Shown here: piece by piece, positions 53,945 through 61,922 of the stretch
How the letters are laid out: each line of letters opens with the position of its first letter
Position numbering within the stretch: the first letter of the stretch is position 1
DNA from: an uncultured Clostridia bacterium
GTDB taxonomy: Bacteria; Bacillota; Clostridia; TANB77; CAG-508
Assembly (NCBI GenBank): GCA_948530865.1
Contig: CAOTKV010000009.1
Coordinates: 1-61,922, forward strand
Length of the DNA stretch: 61,922 nucleotides
Reading direction: 5' to 3'
Position numbers and translations under genes: made by a program
Notes under the pieces: model-generated
What the model was told of the DNA's origin: nothing
Databases searched by the model: none
What the model saw: the letters and a program-made list of their open reading frames with translations, nothing else

Positions 53945-54989
53945 TTATAGCTCTGTTCCTCCCCATTCTACTACTGTATACCCTTTTCTTTCTATTTTTT
54001 CTAGTTTCTGAGTTTCTATATTTATTGGTTTATTCAATCCTTTAAATTCCATCATTACTCTTATTAATGTATCTGGGCTTGGCTCTATTTCCAATGGCAT
54101 ATTCGCATTTATTTCTTCCAAGCTTTTGAATCTTATGTAATTATAATTATTCTTTTCCATTTTTGGTAGCCAATAAATTATAAATTCTTCTGCTTCTCTT
54201 TCATTTAGTCCTAAAATCTCTAGTTTTTCTTCTAAGAATTTCGCTGTGTCTTCTCCTTTTACTACAAATCCTTCCTTCATTTTTGAAGAATTATCATTTA
54301 TTCCTTCCCAATACAAGCTATATAAATTTCTTCCTGTTTTTAAATCTACTAAATCTCCATTTGGACTTGCTTTTACTTTCCATTCTCCTTCATATTTTGG
54401 ATATGAACATGTTATTTTTTCTGGATTTCCTAATTTTACACTCACTTCTGTTTCAGTTTCTGGATATATGTATATTATTGGTTTTGCAGCCATACCTCTT
54501 ACAATATGTAACATACCAGAAACTGCTAATAATGTAATCCCCATTACTATGCAAAATGATAAAAAGTTTTGTGATTTATCTTTCTTTTTCTTTAATTCTT
54601 TCCATTCATCATCATTTTCATAGTCTTTTTTATCTTGTTCATTAGCATTTAATCTTTTTTCATATAATTGAATTTTTCTCTTTGCACAAGAATTCTTACA
54701 AATTCCAATAACAATCAAGATTATTCCACCTAATCTACCAAATACTTGAATAATTGTAAGTATACTACCTACTATGCGGTTTGCCATTCGTGAAGCTGGT
54801 GTTTCTATAATTTCTTCGCCTGTGCGAGGATCATATCGAACAGTTGAACAACTACTTTGCGATTTTTTTACAGTTTCTACTTCTTCAAAAGTTATATTCT
54901 CATATTTCATTGCAAAACAATTCCCACATATACTAATTAAAATTAGTACAATAAAAACTATATTTACTATTTTCTTTTTTATATTTCAT
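53945..54989 (-). CDS. Clostridial secreted or membrane protein, probable N-terminal frameshift
   Basis: From ATG 54910 the frame gives 321 residues; upstream, the same frame encodes a convincing signal peptide (KKKIVNIVFIVLILISICGNCFA) but has no start. ATG 54989 is in a different frame, separated by a run of six A (plus-strand T 54975-54980); with five A the two join to 347 residues. Two membrane segments follow (near 45-80 and 118-140 of the short form), then a domain I know from many Clostridia without a name, with KPIIYIYPETETEVSVKL, a WEG motif, FVVKGEDTAKFLEEKL and the ending GYTVVEWGGTEL. Function unknown. Confidence 0.65.
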
Positions 54990-55000
54990 TTATTCCTATC

Positions 55001-55038
55001 TTTTACAAAATAGGATAGCTATTTTTAGTAGCTATCCT
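55001..55038 (-). terminator. Terminator of the alpha-2-macroglobulin gene
   Basis: A perfect 10-bp stem AGGATAGCTA/TAGCTATCCT with a 7-nt loop starts 8 nt after the stop codon and is followed on the minus strand by TTTT. Confidence 0.75.
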
Positions 55039-55045
55039 TTTAAAT

Positions 55046-58000
55046 TTACCTACTAACACTAATCTGATTTGGCTTTGAAATTGCCTCAATTTCTGGATTA
55101 TAATAATCATAAAATCTTATTGCGCCACCTGTAACTGTTTCAGGATATAATGCTCTATATGTTATTTGAAAATCTTTCTCATCACCATTTTTTAAGTTTC
55201 TTAAATATAAATTAATTTTTCCATAACTATATTCATATTTTTCAATTATTTTATTATGTTCTAACAACATTAATGAATCTTCATTTACACTACATCCTTG
55301 TGGGATATTAATTTGAACTAATCCATTTGAAATATAATCATTTGTTCTATTTACTACATGAATTTTTTGTGTAATCATATCATTTACCTTAGCTGATTGT
55401 GTAATTGTTTGTTCTACTATTAATTTACTACTACTTTGCAAATCTTGCTCAAATTGTACGTCATCATAATCTCTATAATATTCTTTTATTATTTCATAAG
55501 AAATTTTTCCTTTTTTCATTTCTATTGAAATTTTATTTTCTTCAGATAAATCATTAAAATCAAATTCATATAAATCTAAACTATTTTTATCCATATCAAC
55601 TGATTTTGCCTCACCATTTACTTTTACTGTTATTGTTTGATTTGAAATATCAGAATCTTTTTCAAAACTATTTATTGCTTTTAATGCAAGTACTGTGCTT
55701 TGAGTAGATCCCCATGTTCCATTTTCATATTTTGATTGTATCAAATAATTAATAAAAGCTTCATTGGTTTTTGAGTTTGAATTACTCTTTGTTAATGCCA
55801 TTGAAGTTAATGCTGTTGTTTGTATATTTTGTCTTGTTCCGCAAGAACCATAATAATCTCTTATTTTTGAAATTACATAAGCAGAATCTTCTGTTGTTAC
55901 TATATTCTCAAGTAATTTGCTTATTACTTTATTTGCATTTGTTTTATCATTTATATTTTCAAAAATATTTGCCATTAATGCTAAAGTATAATTATCGTTT
56001 GCATCTTCTATTTTATTTTCCAAATATCTAACTGACTTATCAAGTCTACTATCATCTGGGAATACTTCTGATAATGCCCAAACAATATATGCATTCATTG
56101 CAAGCTCATCTGTTGATGTAGCAGAACCTATATAAGTTGATTTATAATCAAATGAACCATTTACTTTTTGAACATCAAATAAGTATTCTTTCATGTTTTC
56201 TATAACTTTTTCATCTATTTCATATACGTCTGATATTTCTTTCATCTCCATTAAGCCAAATGCTGTAATAACTGGTTCTGCTGGGGTACGTCCATATAAA
56301 GAATATCCGCCTTTTGTGCCATTTACTTCATATGTTAATAATTTTTGATATCCAGTTGATATATAATCTAAAGCTTTAGCTTTTATTTCTGGATTGTCTA
56401 ATTCATTTTCATTCAAATATTTTAAAACTAAAACATCTGGATATAATGATGAAGATGTTTGTTCAAAGCAACCTGTTGGTAATTGTAACATAGCATCTAT
56501 ATTTTCAATAACTTGAACCATTGATGAAGCATATAATTTTACTTTTAGATTTTTTGTTCCTTCAATTGCTTTTTCTGAATAGATAATATCTTGTGATAAA
56601 TTCTTTTGCATTGAACCACTTGATACTACACTTTGTATTTCTAGTCCATTTTCAGATATTGTAAGATTTTTTTCAACTATATCTGAAATATTTCCAGATT
56701 TTGTTTCTATTCTTAAAGTATTTTTTCCTGATTTTATAATTTCTATTGGAACATAAATCATTTGTGTAGAATTAGCTGGCACATTTACTGTTTTATCATA
56801 TGTTCCTATTTTGCACCAATCATTTTCTTTTATATTTACTTCTATACTTAAATTATCTTGTGTGTAATTATATAAAGTAACTGGTATTTCTACTTTATCA
56901 GAAACAACTGAATTTGTAGGTAATGTATAATCTACAAAAAATTCTTTAAATACTTTAAATGATTTTGAAGAATATCCTAAATTTCCTTGTTTTGAATTTC
57001 CAACTGTTTGTATATTCCATGTTGTTATATTATCACTTATATCTAAAGCTAAATTTGCATTTCCATTTTGAGTTACAAGCTCTGGAATAAATGCCAAACT
57101 CTCTAAGAATATATTTCTAACATTCTCAACTTTTTCTTCTGTTTTTTCTATTTCTTGTACTTGTTCATTTATAGATTCTGTTACATCATTTCTTTCAGTA
57201 ATTGTTTTAAAATTAGTAAATCCTGATGAATCTTCTTTACTTTGATATGCTGGTTGAACTTCAAGCATATCACTATCATTAATATTTCCTGAATAAGTTC
57301 CCATAATTAATTCTTTACTATGATTTTTTTGAATATGCTGTTCAGTAAGTGATAGATTTGTACTTGCAAAATTACTAACTATAATTCTAATTCCTGTAAA
57401 TAAAATTACTATAAATAAAATTCCTATCCCTGCTGTAATTAATTCATTTCCAGAAATATTTAAATTTATTTGTTTGCTTTCTAATTTTATTTTTGTTTTG
57501 CCAAAAGCATATTTATCAAGCAATATGTACACTAGAATAACTAGGAATATACCAAATCCTGAATTAAGCCCTTCTGATACTATCATTCCAGCAATAAATA
57601 ATATTATTCCTTTAAAGAACTGTGTTAAACTATGTTTTAAAAAGCTTACTTTTGGAGCTAATTTTTTATTTCTACTAATACACACTAAAACTGCCCATAT
57701 AGCTAAAAGAGCTAACATAGCAAAAACAAGTATAAGATCTTGAGCTTCAAAAAATGATGTTATTATTGCTAGTATAAAAACATATATTGTTGGAATAGCA
57801 AGTAAATTTATAATTAGTTCAAAAATATAATCTCTTTGCTTATATAGAACCAACATATAAAGCACTGCTGTTAAAACTGCGTTTGTTAATAATGTAAAGA
57901 CTTCATTATACTTACTTGTCATCTGATAAAATAAGTCATCAACTGGCTCATATAAAACAAGTAATGCAAAAAAATATATAACTATAAAGTTTATTATATG

Positions 58001-60046
58001 AGCAATTGCCAAAGATAATTTTGAACCTTTTTTCTCATTTTTACTAGCTTTTATTAAACCAAATCCTATAAGTATAACAACTATAATTAAAAATGAAATT
58101 CCTGCTCGTTCTTTATATTCATCTATATCATTATTACTTGTGCTTACTGTTTTACTATATATTTTTGGATCAGTATACTCTTGTTTTAATAATAAAGATT
58201 TTAATAAACTCTCAGATGAATCATCAATTACATTAGCATATAAATCAGCTGCTGTTATACCATTTGATAACTCAATATCTTCTAAAGCAATTTTTATATT
58301 ATCTATTGATAAATCATTTTCTGCTAGATTAAGTATTGCTTCATCTAATATACTTACAAGCAATGCAGAATCCATTTGATTATTTTTTTCATCTGTTGTA
58401 TTAAAACTAATATTTAATTTATCTCCTGGTGCATATTCTTCAGAATCTGTACTTATAGCAATATTTAAGTTCTTATTTGGTTTTATAAATATTGTTTTCT
58501 TTGAATATAAATTAGGTGTTAAATATTTAGAACCATAAGTTACACTATTAGAATTTTTCACATAAATATCTACTAAACCAGAAATGCCTTCTAAATTAAC
58601 TGCAAAATCATTATTTTCTGATGATACTACTTTTAATAATTCATTTCCTTTATAAAAATATATTTCTTTAGATTGTAAATCTACATTTGAATCTAAAGCT
58701 ACATTTATATCATCACCGCAATTATATTTTATTTTATCTGTATTAATTAAAACGCCTTTGCTTACTATAATATTAATTTCTTCTGTTTTTTCAACTTTTC
58801 TTCCTTCTGCATCTTCTGAAGTAATTTGCATATTTGAAGTATTTATACTTTGCATATCACTTGATGTTAAAGTAAAACTTCCAATTCCATTATCATCAGT
58901 AATTACTTGTCTTACGACGTTTCCTATTCTTACTGTACTCTGTGTTTTCAATCCTTTTCCATTAATTGCTCTTGTAAACACATATACTTCATTATCTACA
59001 CCTTTAACCAAATCACCATATTCTGGTAATACTTCTATTTTAAATAAATCTTCACTTACATATAATGTTTTTTCTGTTTCAATTAAATAGTTTGAAGAAT
59101 CTGTTACATTTAATTTTATATCAATTGTTCCATCTTTTGTTACAACATATTTAGTAGAAAAATTCCCATCTGCACCTGTTATTCCTTGAATTTCTGTTTC
59201 ATTAATCTTTCCTTTTACAGTTGCATTTTTAACTGGCTCTCCAAAAAAATATTTTGCAGAAATAGTTATATTTGCATTTTCTCCAATAATATAATTTTCT
59301 TTATCTGATACAACACTTACTTCAAATTGAGGAGTTATATATGGATTTACTGTAAATTCTTTTGTTACTTCTGAATTATCAGTTGATATCACTAACTTAT
59401 ATGTACCACTATTTACTTCGTCTGCAATCTTAAAATTTCCTGATACAATTCCATATTCAGATGTTTTAGTTTCATTTGAATATACTTTGTTATCATTTCC
59501 ATCATAAATATATATTTTAGCATTAGTTTGAGTTGGTGTATCATCTCTTTTTGATATTAATAATGCTCTAAAATTAATTTCATCACCTGGTTTATAAATA
59601 CCTTTATCTAATGAAATTATTGTTTTTGTCTCACTACCTTTTATTATATTTACAGGAACATCTATGTAATCTTTAAAAAATCCCAATTTGTATTTTGAAG
59701 TTACTTTTAATTCATACTTTCCTGTTTCAATATCTTCTGTTAATGGAATTAATGCATTTATTTTTTCTGTTTCGCTTTTTGGATATTTTCCTTGTACATT
59801 TTTTACCTTTTTTCCATCACTATCAAACAATTCTACTTTTACATTACTTTTTAGAGAATTATCTTTCTTATCTTTTACATCAATTATAGCTTCTATATTA
59901 GAATCACTATAAATTTGAGTTGATGTATCTATACTAATAACTTGTTTTCCAAATCTAAACGAATTTACAAAGTTGTATAAGAAAAAACAAACCATAAGTA
60001 TAAATAGAATTAAAACAATAGTTTTAATTAACTTTTTCTTTTTCAT
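55046..60046 (-). CDS. Alpha-2-macroglobulin family protein with inserted multi-pass membrane domain
   Basis: 1666 residues. N-terminal anchor (about 7-27); several macroglobulin-type beta domains (about 33-640), with the MG2 landmark GIYKPGDEINFRALL and the DEAILNLAEND block near 568; then a hydrophobic region with about seven to eight membrane helices (about 649-890); then the A2M core (RNIFLESLAFIPEL, ISDNITTWNI, 978-1030), the thioester motif GCFEQ (Cys1193) with its alpha-helical thioester domain (about 1190-1460), and a C-terminal receptor-binding-like domain. Bacterial A2Ms trap proteases after bait cleavage. Here the membrane block sits where the bait region should be. No pbpC gene is adjacent, unlike in E. 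coli. GGAGG precedes the ATG. Confidence 0.9.
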   Translation of the reverse strand: MKKKKLIKTIVLILFILMVCFFLYNFVNSFRFGKQVISIDTSTQIYSDSNIEAIIDVKDKKDNSLKSNVKVELFDSDGKKVKNVQGKYPKSETEKINALIPLTEDIETGKYELKVTSKYKLGFFKDYIDVPVNIIKGSETKTIISLDKGIYKPGDEINFRALLISKRDDTPTQTNAKIYIYDGNDNKVYSNETKTSEYGIVSGNFKIADEVNSGTYKLVISTDNSEVTKEFTVNPYITPQFEVSVVSDKENYIIGENANITISAKYFFGEPVKNATVKGKINETEIQGITGADGNFSTKYVVTKDGTIDIKLNVTDSSNYLIETEKTLYVSEDLFKIEVLPEYGDLVKGVDNEVYVFTRAINGKGLKTQSTVRIGNVVRQVITDDNGIGSFTLTSSDMQSINTSNMQITSEDAEGRKVEKTEEINIIVSKGVLINTDKIKYNCGDDINVALDSNVDLQSKEIYFYKGNELLKVVSSENNDFAVNLEGISGLVDIYVKNSNSVTYGSKYLTPNLYSKKTIFIKPNKNLNIAISTDSEEYAPGDKLNISFNTTDEKNNQMDSALLVSILDEAILNLAENDLSIDNIKIALEDIELSNGITAADLYANVIDDSSESLLKSLLLKQEYTDPKIYSKTVSTSNNDIDEYKERAGISFLIIVVILIGFGLIKASKNEKKGSKLSLAIAHIINFIVIYFFALLVLYEPVDDLFYQMTSKYNEVFTLLTNAVLTAVLYMLVLYKQRDYIFELIINLLAIPTIYVFILAIITSFFEAQDLILVFAMLALLAIWAVLVCISRNKKLAPKVSFLKHSLTQFFKGIILFIAGMIVSEGLNSGFGIFLVILVYILLDKYAFGKTKIKLESKQINLNISGNELITAGIGILFIVILFTGIRIIVSNFASTNLSLTEQHIQKNHSKELIMGTYSGNINDSDMLEVQPAYQSKEDSSGFTNFKTITERNDVTESINEQVQEIEKTEEKVENVRNIFLESLAFIPELVTQNGNANLALDISDNITTWNIQTVGNSKQGNLGYSSKSFKVFKEFFVDYTLPTNSVVSDKVEIPVTLYNYTQDNLSIEVNIKENDWCKIGTYDKTVNVPANSTQMIYVPIEIIKSGKNTLRIETKSGNISDIVEKNLTISENGLEIQSVVSSGSMQKNLSQDIIYSEKAIEGTKNLKVKLYASSMVQVIENIDAMLQLPTGCFEQTSSSLYPDVLVLKYLNENELDNPEIKAKALDYISTGYQKLLTYEVNGTKGGYSLYGRTPAEPVITAFGLMEMKEISDVYEIDEKVIENMKEYLFDVQKVNGSFDYKSTYIGSATSTDELAMNAYIVWALSEVFPDDSRLDKSVRYLENKIEDANDNYTLALMANIFENINDKTNANKVISKLLENIVTTEDSAYVISKIRDYYGSCGTRQNIQTTALTSMALTKSNSNSKTNEAFINYLIQSKYENGTWGSTQSTVLALKAINSFEKDSDISNQTITVKVNGEAKSVDMDKNSLDLYEFDFNDLSEENKISIEMKKGKISYEIIKEYYRDYDDVQFEQDLQSSSKLIVEQTITQSAKVNDMITQKIHVVNRTNDYISNGLVQINIPQGCSVNEDSLMLLEHNKIIEKYEYSYGKINLYLRNLKNGDEKDFQITYRALYPETVTGGAIRFYDYYNPEIEAISKPNQISVSR

Positions 60047-60097
60047 AAAATCCCTCCAAATTTATTATTTAGCTTTTGTATAAATAATCTTACTAAT

Positions 60098-60126
60098 ATT
60101 TTACATATATATTTTTTTCAATACAA
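60098..60126 (-). promoter_or_regulatory. Promoter of the alpha-2-macroglobulin gene
   Basis: Minus-strand TTGTAT (60121-60126), 17-nt spacer, TAAAAT (60098-60103), about 50 nt upstream of the ATG. Confidence 0.5.
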
Positions 60127-60175
60127 TATCAAAAACATTTCATTTTTATTAAAGAACAAAAATGGACGATATTTA

Positions 60176-60209
60176 TTTAGTAGGAAGTGAAGAGCACTTT
60201 CCTACTAAA
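60176..60209. other. Hairpin upstream of the A2M promoter
   Basis: TTTAGTAGGAAGTG pairs with CACTTTCCTACTAAA (one bulge) around a 5-nt loop. It stands directly beside the terminator at 60213-60248; probably a second part of the termination region for the gene at 60274. Confidence 0.5.
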
Positions 60210-60212
60210 TAA

Positions 60213-60248
60213 AAAAACAGACACAAGCTACGAAATGTGTCTGTTTTT
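60213..60248. terminator. Bidirectional terminator after the gene at 60274
   Basis: A perfect 13-bp stem AAAAACAGACACA/TGTGTCTGTTTTT with a 10-nt loop, 25 nt after the stop codon. Confidence 0.85.
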
Positions 60249-60273
60249 AAATTATATAAAATATAATTACTTA

Positions 60274-60528
60274 CTATTTATATTTCTTTTTACTAAAAAA
60301 GTTTAAATCTTTAAAGAAAAAGTCATGTAATTCTGGAAATTTAATTTCTTGGAATAAAAAGTCATGCACTTCTGTCAACACTTTTTCCTCTTTTTGTGTT
60401 AATTCTAATACAACTGGTTTATTAAAATCAATTTCTCTACAAATTAAACCCTTGATTTTTTGCCATGTTCCGACAACAAGTGGCAAATTACCAGCATTTT
60501 CAGTTTCTACTAATTTATATTCTTTCAT
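60274..60528 (-). CDS. Hypothetical protein of 84 residues
   Basis: Not recognised. From ATG 60528 (GAGGAGG 11 nt upstream) it runs MKEYKLVETENAG...; the frame is open to 60573 but without a site there. A predicted alpha/beta small protein (TWQKIKGLICREIDFNKPVVLELT), with a repeated HDF element (EVHDFLF and ELHDFFF) near the C-terminus and a basic KKKYK ending. It lies between mtaB and the A2M gene with its own terminator. Confidence 0.6.
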   Translation of the reverse strand: MKEYKLVETENAGNLPLVVGTWQKIKGLICREIDFNKPVVLELTQKEEKVLTEVHDFLFQEIKFPELHDFFFKDLNFFSKKKYK

Positions 60529-60650
60529 CTGTATTTTATCCTCCTCTAGTACACAGAAAATTAATTTTTCCACAGGATACTAAATTTCTTATTACATTAT
60601 TTATACTATATAGGATTTTTTTATTCAATAATAATTAAGTTAAATTTAGA

Positions 60651-61922
60651 TTACCATTTTATTACATCTCCTGAAACTAAGCTAAGGTTATCTTTTCCAG
60701 TTATTTTTATTTTTAAGATTTGATTAGAAACATCTACATTAGTTTTTAATTTTACATTAATATAATTTGCCGTATGTCCTTTATAATATTCACCATCTTG
60801 TTCTTCAAATAATACTGAAACTTCTTTTCCAATATATGTATCTAAATATTCATTTTCATTTGTATCAGATAGTTCTAAAAGCTTTTTGCTTCTTCCTTCT
60901 TTTACATCTCCTGGAATCTGATTTTTCATATCTGCTGCAATTGTACCTTTTCTTTGTGAATATTTAAAAATATGCATTTTATAAAATTTTATCTTTTTTA
61001 AAAATTCATATGTTTTAGAAAATTCCGCTTCTGACTCTTCTGGAAATCCAACTATTATATCTGTTGTTAAAATAACATCATCATATGTATTTCTTAATCT
61101 TTGAACGATTTCATTAAATTCTTCTATTGTATATCTTCTATTCATTCTTTTTAAGGTTTCATTGCAACCACTTTGAAGAGATAAATGAAAATGATGACAA
61201 ATTTTATTTAATTTTTTTAGTCTGCATACAAACTCTTCAGATATAAGTAATGGTTCTATTGAACCTAATCTAATTCTTTCTATCCCTTCAACATTGTTTA
61301 TATCTTCTAATAAATCTATTAATTTATATCCACTTTCAAAATCTTTTCCATATGATGCAATGTGAATTCCAGTTATTACAACTTCTTTTATTCCATTTTG
61401 AGCAATTTGCTTGATTTCTTTTATAATATTTTCAGGATTTCTACTTCTCACTTTTCCTCTAGCAAATGGAATTATACAATATGAACAAAATCTATCACAT
61501 CCATCTTGAACTTTTATTACAGCTCTAGTTTTTTCTGTATATGTAACACTACCAAATTCATCGAATTTGGCATCATATAGAATATTTTCAAGTTCTATTG
61601 AATTTATATTTATTTCATAATCTTCAACATATTTTACAATATCTGCTTTTTCATTAGTTCCTATACATAAATCTATTTCTGGTATTTTTTCTACTTCGCT
61701 TTTAGCAACTTGTACATAACATCCACATGCTACAACAATTGCATTTTTATTTTTCTTTTTGGCTTGCCTTAAAACTTGTCTTGATTTTCTATCAGACATA
61801 TTTGTAACTGTACATGTATTAATAACATATATATCAGCTTTTGCATCAAAATCTACTATTTCATATCCACAATTTTGAAAATTTTGTATCATTCCATTTG
61901 TCTCATATTGATTTGTTTTACA
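60651..61922 (-). CDS. mtaB: tRNA N6-threonylcarbamoyladenosine methylthiotransferase MtaB (5' end outside the window)
   Basis: A radical SAM enzyme making ms2t6A at position 37 of tRNAs that read ANN codons. The window ends inside the gene: the frame is open to 61922 and begins CKTNQYETNGMIQ, so the first UPF0004 cysteine is at the edge and about 10 residues are missing. Present are the other UPF0004 cysteines (NTCTVT, ACGCYVQ), the radical SAM CxxxCxxC motif in CDRFCSYCIIPFARG, and a TRAM-like C-terminal domain (VSVLFEEQDGEYYKGHTANYI). Confidence 0.94.
   Translation of the reverse strand, partial: CKTNQYETNGMIQNFQNCGYEIVDFDAKADIYVINTCTVTNMSDRKSRQVLRQAKKKNKNAIVVACGCYVQVAKSEVEKIPEIDLCIGTNEKADIVKYVEDYEININSIELENILYDAKFDEFGSVTYTEKTRAVIKVQDGCDRFCSYCIIPFARGKVRSRNPENIIKEIKQIAQNGIKEVVITGIHIASYGKDFESGYKLIDLLEDINNVEGIERIRLGSIEPLLISEEFVCRLKKLNKICHHFHLSLQSGCNETLKRMNRRYTIEEFNEIVQRLRNTYDDVILTTDIIVGFPEESEAEFSKTYEFLKKIKFYKMHIFKYSQRKGTIAADMKNQIPGDVKEGRSKKLLELSDTNENEYLDTYIGKEVSVLFEEQDGEYYKGHTANYINVKLKTNVDVSNQILKIKITGKDNLSLVSGDVIKW

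Noticed and set aside
54975..54989. Programmed ribosomal frameshift on the A-run before the gene at 53945
   Set aside because: Joining the frames needs +1 movement, whereas A-rich slippery sites normally promote -1; a miscount in the homopolymer is simpler.

Overview
This window reads as a low-GC, endospore-forming member of the Clostridia (Firmicutes). The evidence is a complete spoIIIAA-AH operon, dipicolinate synthase subunit A, Gram-positive PolC, sortase with a cell-wall-anchored substrate, a SCIFF peptide gene, strong AGGAGG ribosome binding sites, TTGACA-17-TAAAAT type promoters and very AT-rich spacers. The standard genetic code is in use: TGA ends spoIIIAD and Trp is written TGG. Nearly all genes lie on the minus strand. 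I cannot name a species.

Layout, left to right. 1-473: four tandem minus-strand promoter units firing out of the window. 474-4622: metallophosphoesterase, enolase, a small basic protein and a polytopic PTPS-related membrane protein. 4710-5585: a plus-strand RluA-type pseudouridine synthase. 5580-17362: a long envelope cluster (second PTPS-related paralog, SGNH hydrolase, FtsH, DUF1189, alanine racemase with two frameshifts, FemX-like transferase, CysS, class A PBP). 17491-24581: dprA, folD, LPEVG surface protein, its sortase, uppP, dpaA and a TPR membrane protein. 24800-26970: a decaying accessory patch with broken small genes and two palindromes of about 265 nt. 26968-36985: polC (one frameshift), rseP, cdsA, uppS, frr, pyrH, a Nudix hydrolase and greA. 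38072-40560: accessory genes of foreign-looking composition (SCIFF precursor, MBL-fold hydrolase, small membrane protein) around a tRNA-Gln. 41164-46073: spoIIIA operon. 46175-53817: two uncharacterised genes, then gpmI, tpiA, pgk and gapA. 53945-60046: a secreted or membrane protein and a 1666-residue alpha-2-macroglobulin. 60274-61922: a hypothetical gene and the truncated start of mtaB.

Functional themes are peptidoglycan and envelope building (alr, FemX, PBP, UppS, UppP, CdsA, RseP, sortase), sporulation (SpoIIIA, DpaA), lower glycolysis (gapA-pgk-tpiA-gpmI, with eno 47 kb away) and information processing (polC, frr, pyrH, greA, cysS, mtaB).

The most unusual items are: (i) an alpha-2-macroglobulin with an intact GCFEQ thioester motif and a multi-pass membrane domain where a bait region would be expected; (ii) three single-C insertions, all T^GG to TCGG, breaking alr twice and polC once; (iii) a tandem array of near-identical promoters at the left edge; (iv) an intergenic palindrome family, one copy of which sits inside the spoIIIA operon and supplies the spoIIIAA stop codon; (v) a SCIFF precursor without its radical SAM maturase nearby. 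All calls come from reading the sequence; no database search or folding program was run.
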